Positions 62,421 to 64,000 of a stretch of 64,000 nt of DNA are shown here, in pieces. Below the pieces are notes generated by a model. That model made no database searches, was not told the DNA's origin, and saw only the letters and a program-made list of their open reading frames with translations. The DNA comes from Paenirhodobacter ferrireducens. GTDB taxonomy: Bacteria > Pseudomonadota > Alphaproteobacteria > Rhodobacterales > Rhodobacteraceae. Position numbers and translations under genes: made by a program. The stretch is taken from positions 117,950 through 181,949 of the forward strand of contig NZ_SAVB01000007.1 of the NCBI RefSeq assembly GCF_004022265.1, given 5' to 3'. Each line of letters opens with the position of its first letter. Position 1 is the stretch's first letter.

Positions 62421-63619
62421 CCGACGCCTTCATCTGCGACTACATCCGCACGCCGATCGGCCGCTACGGCGGGGCGCTCGCGCCCCTGCGCACCGACGAT
62501 CTGGCGGCGATCCCGCTTGCCACGCTGCTCGCCCGCAATCCGGGGCTCGATCCGGCCGCGGTCGAGGAGGTCTGGATGGGCTGCGCCAATCAGGCGGGCG
62601 AGGACAACCGCAACGTGGCGCGCATGGCGCTTCTGCTGGCGGGCCTGCCCGAGACGGTGCCGGGCGTCACGGTGAACCGGCTCTGCGGCTCGGGGCTCGA
62701 GGCGGTGGCGGCGGCGGCGCGCGCGGTGCAGGCGGGGGACATGGAGCTGGCGATCGCGGCGGGCGTCGAAAGCATGACGCGCGCCCCCTTCGTGATGCCG
62801 AAATCCTCTACCCCCTGGGGGCGGGCGGCGGAGGTGCATGACACCACGATCGGCTGGCGCTTCGTGAACCCGAAGATGCAGGCGGCTTACGGCACCGACT
62901 CGATGCCGGAAACCGCGCAGAACCTTGCCGATGAACACGGCATCTCGCGCGCCGATCAGGATGCCTTCGCGCTGCGCTCGCAGGTGCTGACGGCCGCGGC
63001 ACAGGCAAACGGGCGCCTTGCGGCCGAGATCGTGCCGGTCACCGTGGTCCTCGGCCGTGGCAAGGCGGTCGAGGTGGTGCAGGACGAACACCCGCGCGCC
63101 ACCACGCTCGAGGATCTGGCAAAACTCAGGCCGATCACCCGGCCCGATGGCTCGGTCACGGCCGGCAATGCCAGCGGCGTGAACGATGGCGCCGCGGCGC
63201 TGATCGTGGCCTCGGCCGCGGCCGCCAAACGCCATGGCCTGACCCCGATCGCGCGGGTGGTCGGCGCCGCCGCGGCCGGTGTCGCGCCGCGGGTGATGGG
63301 CTATGGCCCGGTGCCCGCGGTGCGCAAGCTTCTGGCCAACGCCGGGATCGGGCTTGACGCGCTCGACGTGATCGAGCTGAACGAGGCTTTTGCGGCGCAG
63401 GCGCTTGCCGTCACCCGCGGCCTCGGCCTTGCCGATGGCGATCCGCGGGTGAACCCGAATGGCGGCGCGATCGCGCTTGGCCATCCGCTCGGCATGTCGG
63501 GGACGCGCATCGCAGGGTCGGTGGCGCTCGAGCTTGCGCGGGGGGGCGGCCGCTACGGTCTGGCCACGATGTGCGTCGGCGTCGGCCAGGGCGCCGCGCT
63601 GCTTCTGGAACGTGTCTGA
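62417..63619 (+). CDS. Acetyl-CoA acyltransferase (PcaF/PaaJ-like thiolase, second copy)
   Basis: A 400-residue thiolase with Cys in [11 protein letters not shown] (about 90), [19 protein letters not shown] and TMCVGVGQG. It shares the same length and most of its sequence with the pcaF product at 41189-42391, so it is a paralogue specialised by context. Here it would release acetyl-CoA in dicarboxylyl-CoA (pimeloyl-type) beta-oxidation. It is coupled to the preceding bifunctional enzyme. Confidence 0.9.
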   Translation: MTDAFICDYIRTPIGRYGGALAPLRTDDLAAIPLATLLARNPGLDPAAVEEVWMGCANQAGEDNRNVARMALLLAGLPETVPGVTVNRLCGSGLEAVAAAARAVQAGDMELAIAAGVESMTRAPFVMPKSSTPWGRAAEVHDTTIGWRFVNPKMQAAYGTDSMPETAQNLADEHGISRADQDAFALRSQVLTAAAQANGRLAAEIVPVTVVLGRGKAVEVVQDEHPRATTLEDLAKLRPITRPDGSVTAGNASGVNDGAAALIVASAAAAKRHGLTPIARVVGAAAAGVAPRVMGYGPVPAVRKLLANAGIGLDALDVIELNEAFAAQALAVTRGLGLADGDPRVNPNGGAIALGHPLGMSGTRIAGSVALELARGGGRYGLATMCVGVGQGAALLLERV

Positions 63620-63630
63620 AGGAGAGAGAG

Positions 63631-64000
63631 ATGAAGGTTCTCGTCCCGGTCAAGCGGGTGATTGATTACAACGTCAAGGTGCGGGTGCGTCCCGATGGCA
63701 CGGGGGTCGATCTTGCGAACGTGAAGATGTCGATGAACCCCTTCGACGAGATCGCGGTCGAGGAAGCGATCCGCCTGAAGGAAAAGGGCGTCGCCTCGGA
63801 AATCGTGGTGGTCTCGGTGGGCGTGAAGCAGGCTCAGGAAACCCTGCGCACGGCGCTCGCCATGGGCGCCGACCGCGCGATCCTGGTGGTGGCCGCCGAG
63901 GACGTGCACAGCGACATCGAGCCGCTGGCGGTGGCGAAGATCCTCGCCAAGATCGCGGCGGACGAACAGCCCGGCCTGATCATCGCCGGCAAGCAGGCGA
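63631..64000 (+). CDS. etfB: Electron transfer flavoprotein beta subunit, N-terminal part (cut by window edge)
   Basis: The first 123 codons encode [19 protein letters not shown] followed by [18 protein letters not shown] and [13 protein letters not shown], matching EtfB. With EtfA it takes electrons from acyl-CoA dehydrogenases to the membrane quinone pool. It starts 11 bp after the thiolase stop with an AAGGAGAGAG ribosome-binding site, so a dedicated ETF probably belongs to the alicyclic-acid operon. The rest is outside the window. Confidence 0.92.
   Translation, partial: MKVLVPVKRVIDYNVKVRVRPDGTGVDLANVKMSMNPFDEIAVEEAIRLKEKGVASEIVVVSVGVKQAQETLRTALAMGADRAILVVAAEDVHSDIEPLAVAKILAKIAADEQPGLIIAGKQA

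Overview
The window is about 64 kb of very GC-rich DNA with no rRNA, tRNA, CRISPR array, integrase or transposase that I can recognise. Codon choice, short intergenic gaps, frequent ATGA/TGATG gene overlaps and gene content (YdcSTUVW-type transporter, TRAP transporter, BadR/BadHI-AliAB cluster, ACR3-type arsenic operon) suggest an alphaproteobacterium, most likely Rhodobacterales. That placement is an inference; there is no marker gene in the window.

Layout. (1) 1-4424: hydroxycinnamate (ferulate/p-coumarate) side-chain removal: MarR regulator (cut by the left edge), aldehyde dehydrogenase, hydroxycinnamoyl-CoA hydratase-lyase and CoA ligase, with tandem operator-like repeats in between. (2) 4468-6700: arsenic operon arsR-acr3-arsH. 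(3) 6916-7248: small secreted protein of unknown function. (4) 7285-16212: an AmiC/AmiR-like amide-sensing pair heading an operon with a complete peptide-type ABC importer, an acetamidase/formamidase and a possible DNA-binding protein. (5) 16533-25701: a second peptide-type ABC importer with an M17 aminopeptidase, facing away from a LuxR solo and a proline iminopeptidase. The LuxR protein has the Met/Trp substitutions of the plant-responsive OryR/PipR group. (6) 25762-33177: alcohol dehydrogenase with an AcoR-like regulator, a TetR/membrane-protein pair with twin operators, LrgAB/CidAB with a LysR regulator, and a further LysR gene. (7) 33294-38684: putrescine/spermidine-type ABC importer with an aminobutyraldehyde-type dehydrogenase. 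(8) 39035-41119: a five-haem cytochrome c that looks like a fusion of an AdhB-type tri-haem subunit with a TsdA-like di-haem domain. (9) 41189-43795: pcaIJF, the end of the beta-ketoadipate pathway. (10) 44220-51286: TRAP importer, extradiol dioxygenase, flavin hydroxylase, FAH-family hydrolase and IclR regulator. (11) 51283-64000: cyclohexanecarboxyl-CoA degradation (BadR, BadH, BadI, AliA and AliB homologues) with beta-oxidation enzymes and the start of an electron-transfer flavoprotein gene.

Together the genes look like a chromosomal block for taking up and breaking down plant-derived material: lignin phenolics to protocatechuate and beta-ketoadipate, another phenolic by meta-cleavage, alicyclic acids via pimeloyl-CoA, polyamines, and peptides or amides under a plant-signal-type LuxR regulator. 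The most interesting parts are the LuxR-solo/peptidase/transporter locus next to the amide-sensing operon, the five-haem fusion, and several operator pairs readable in the DNA.
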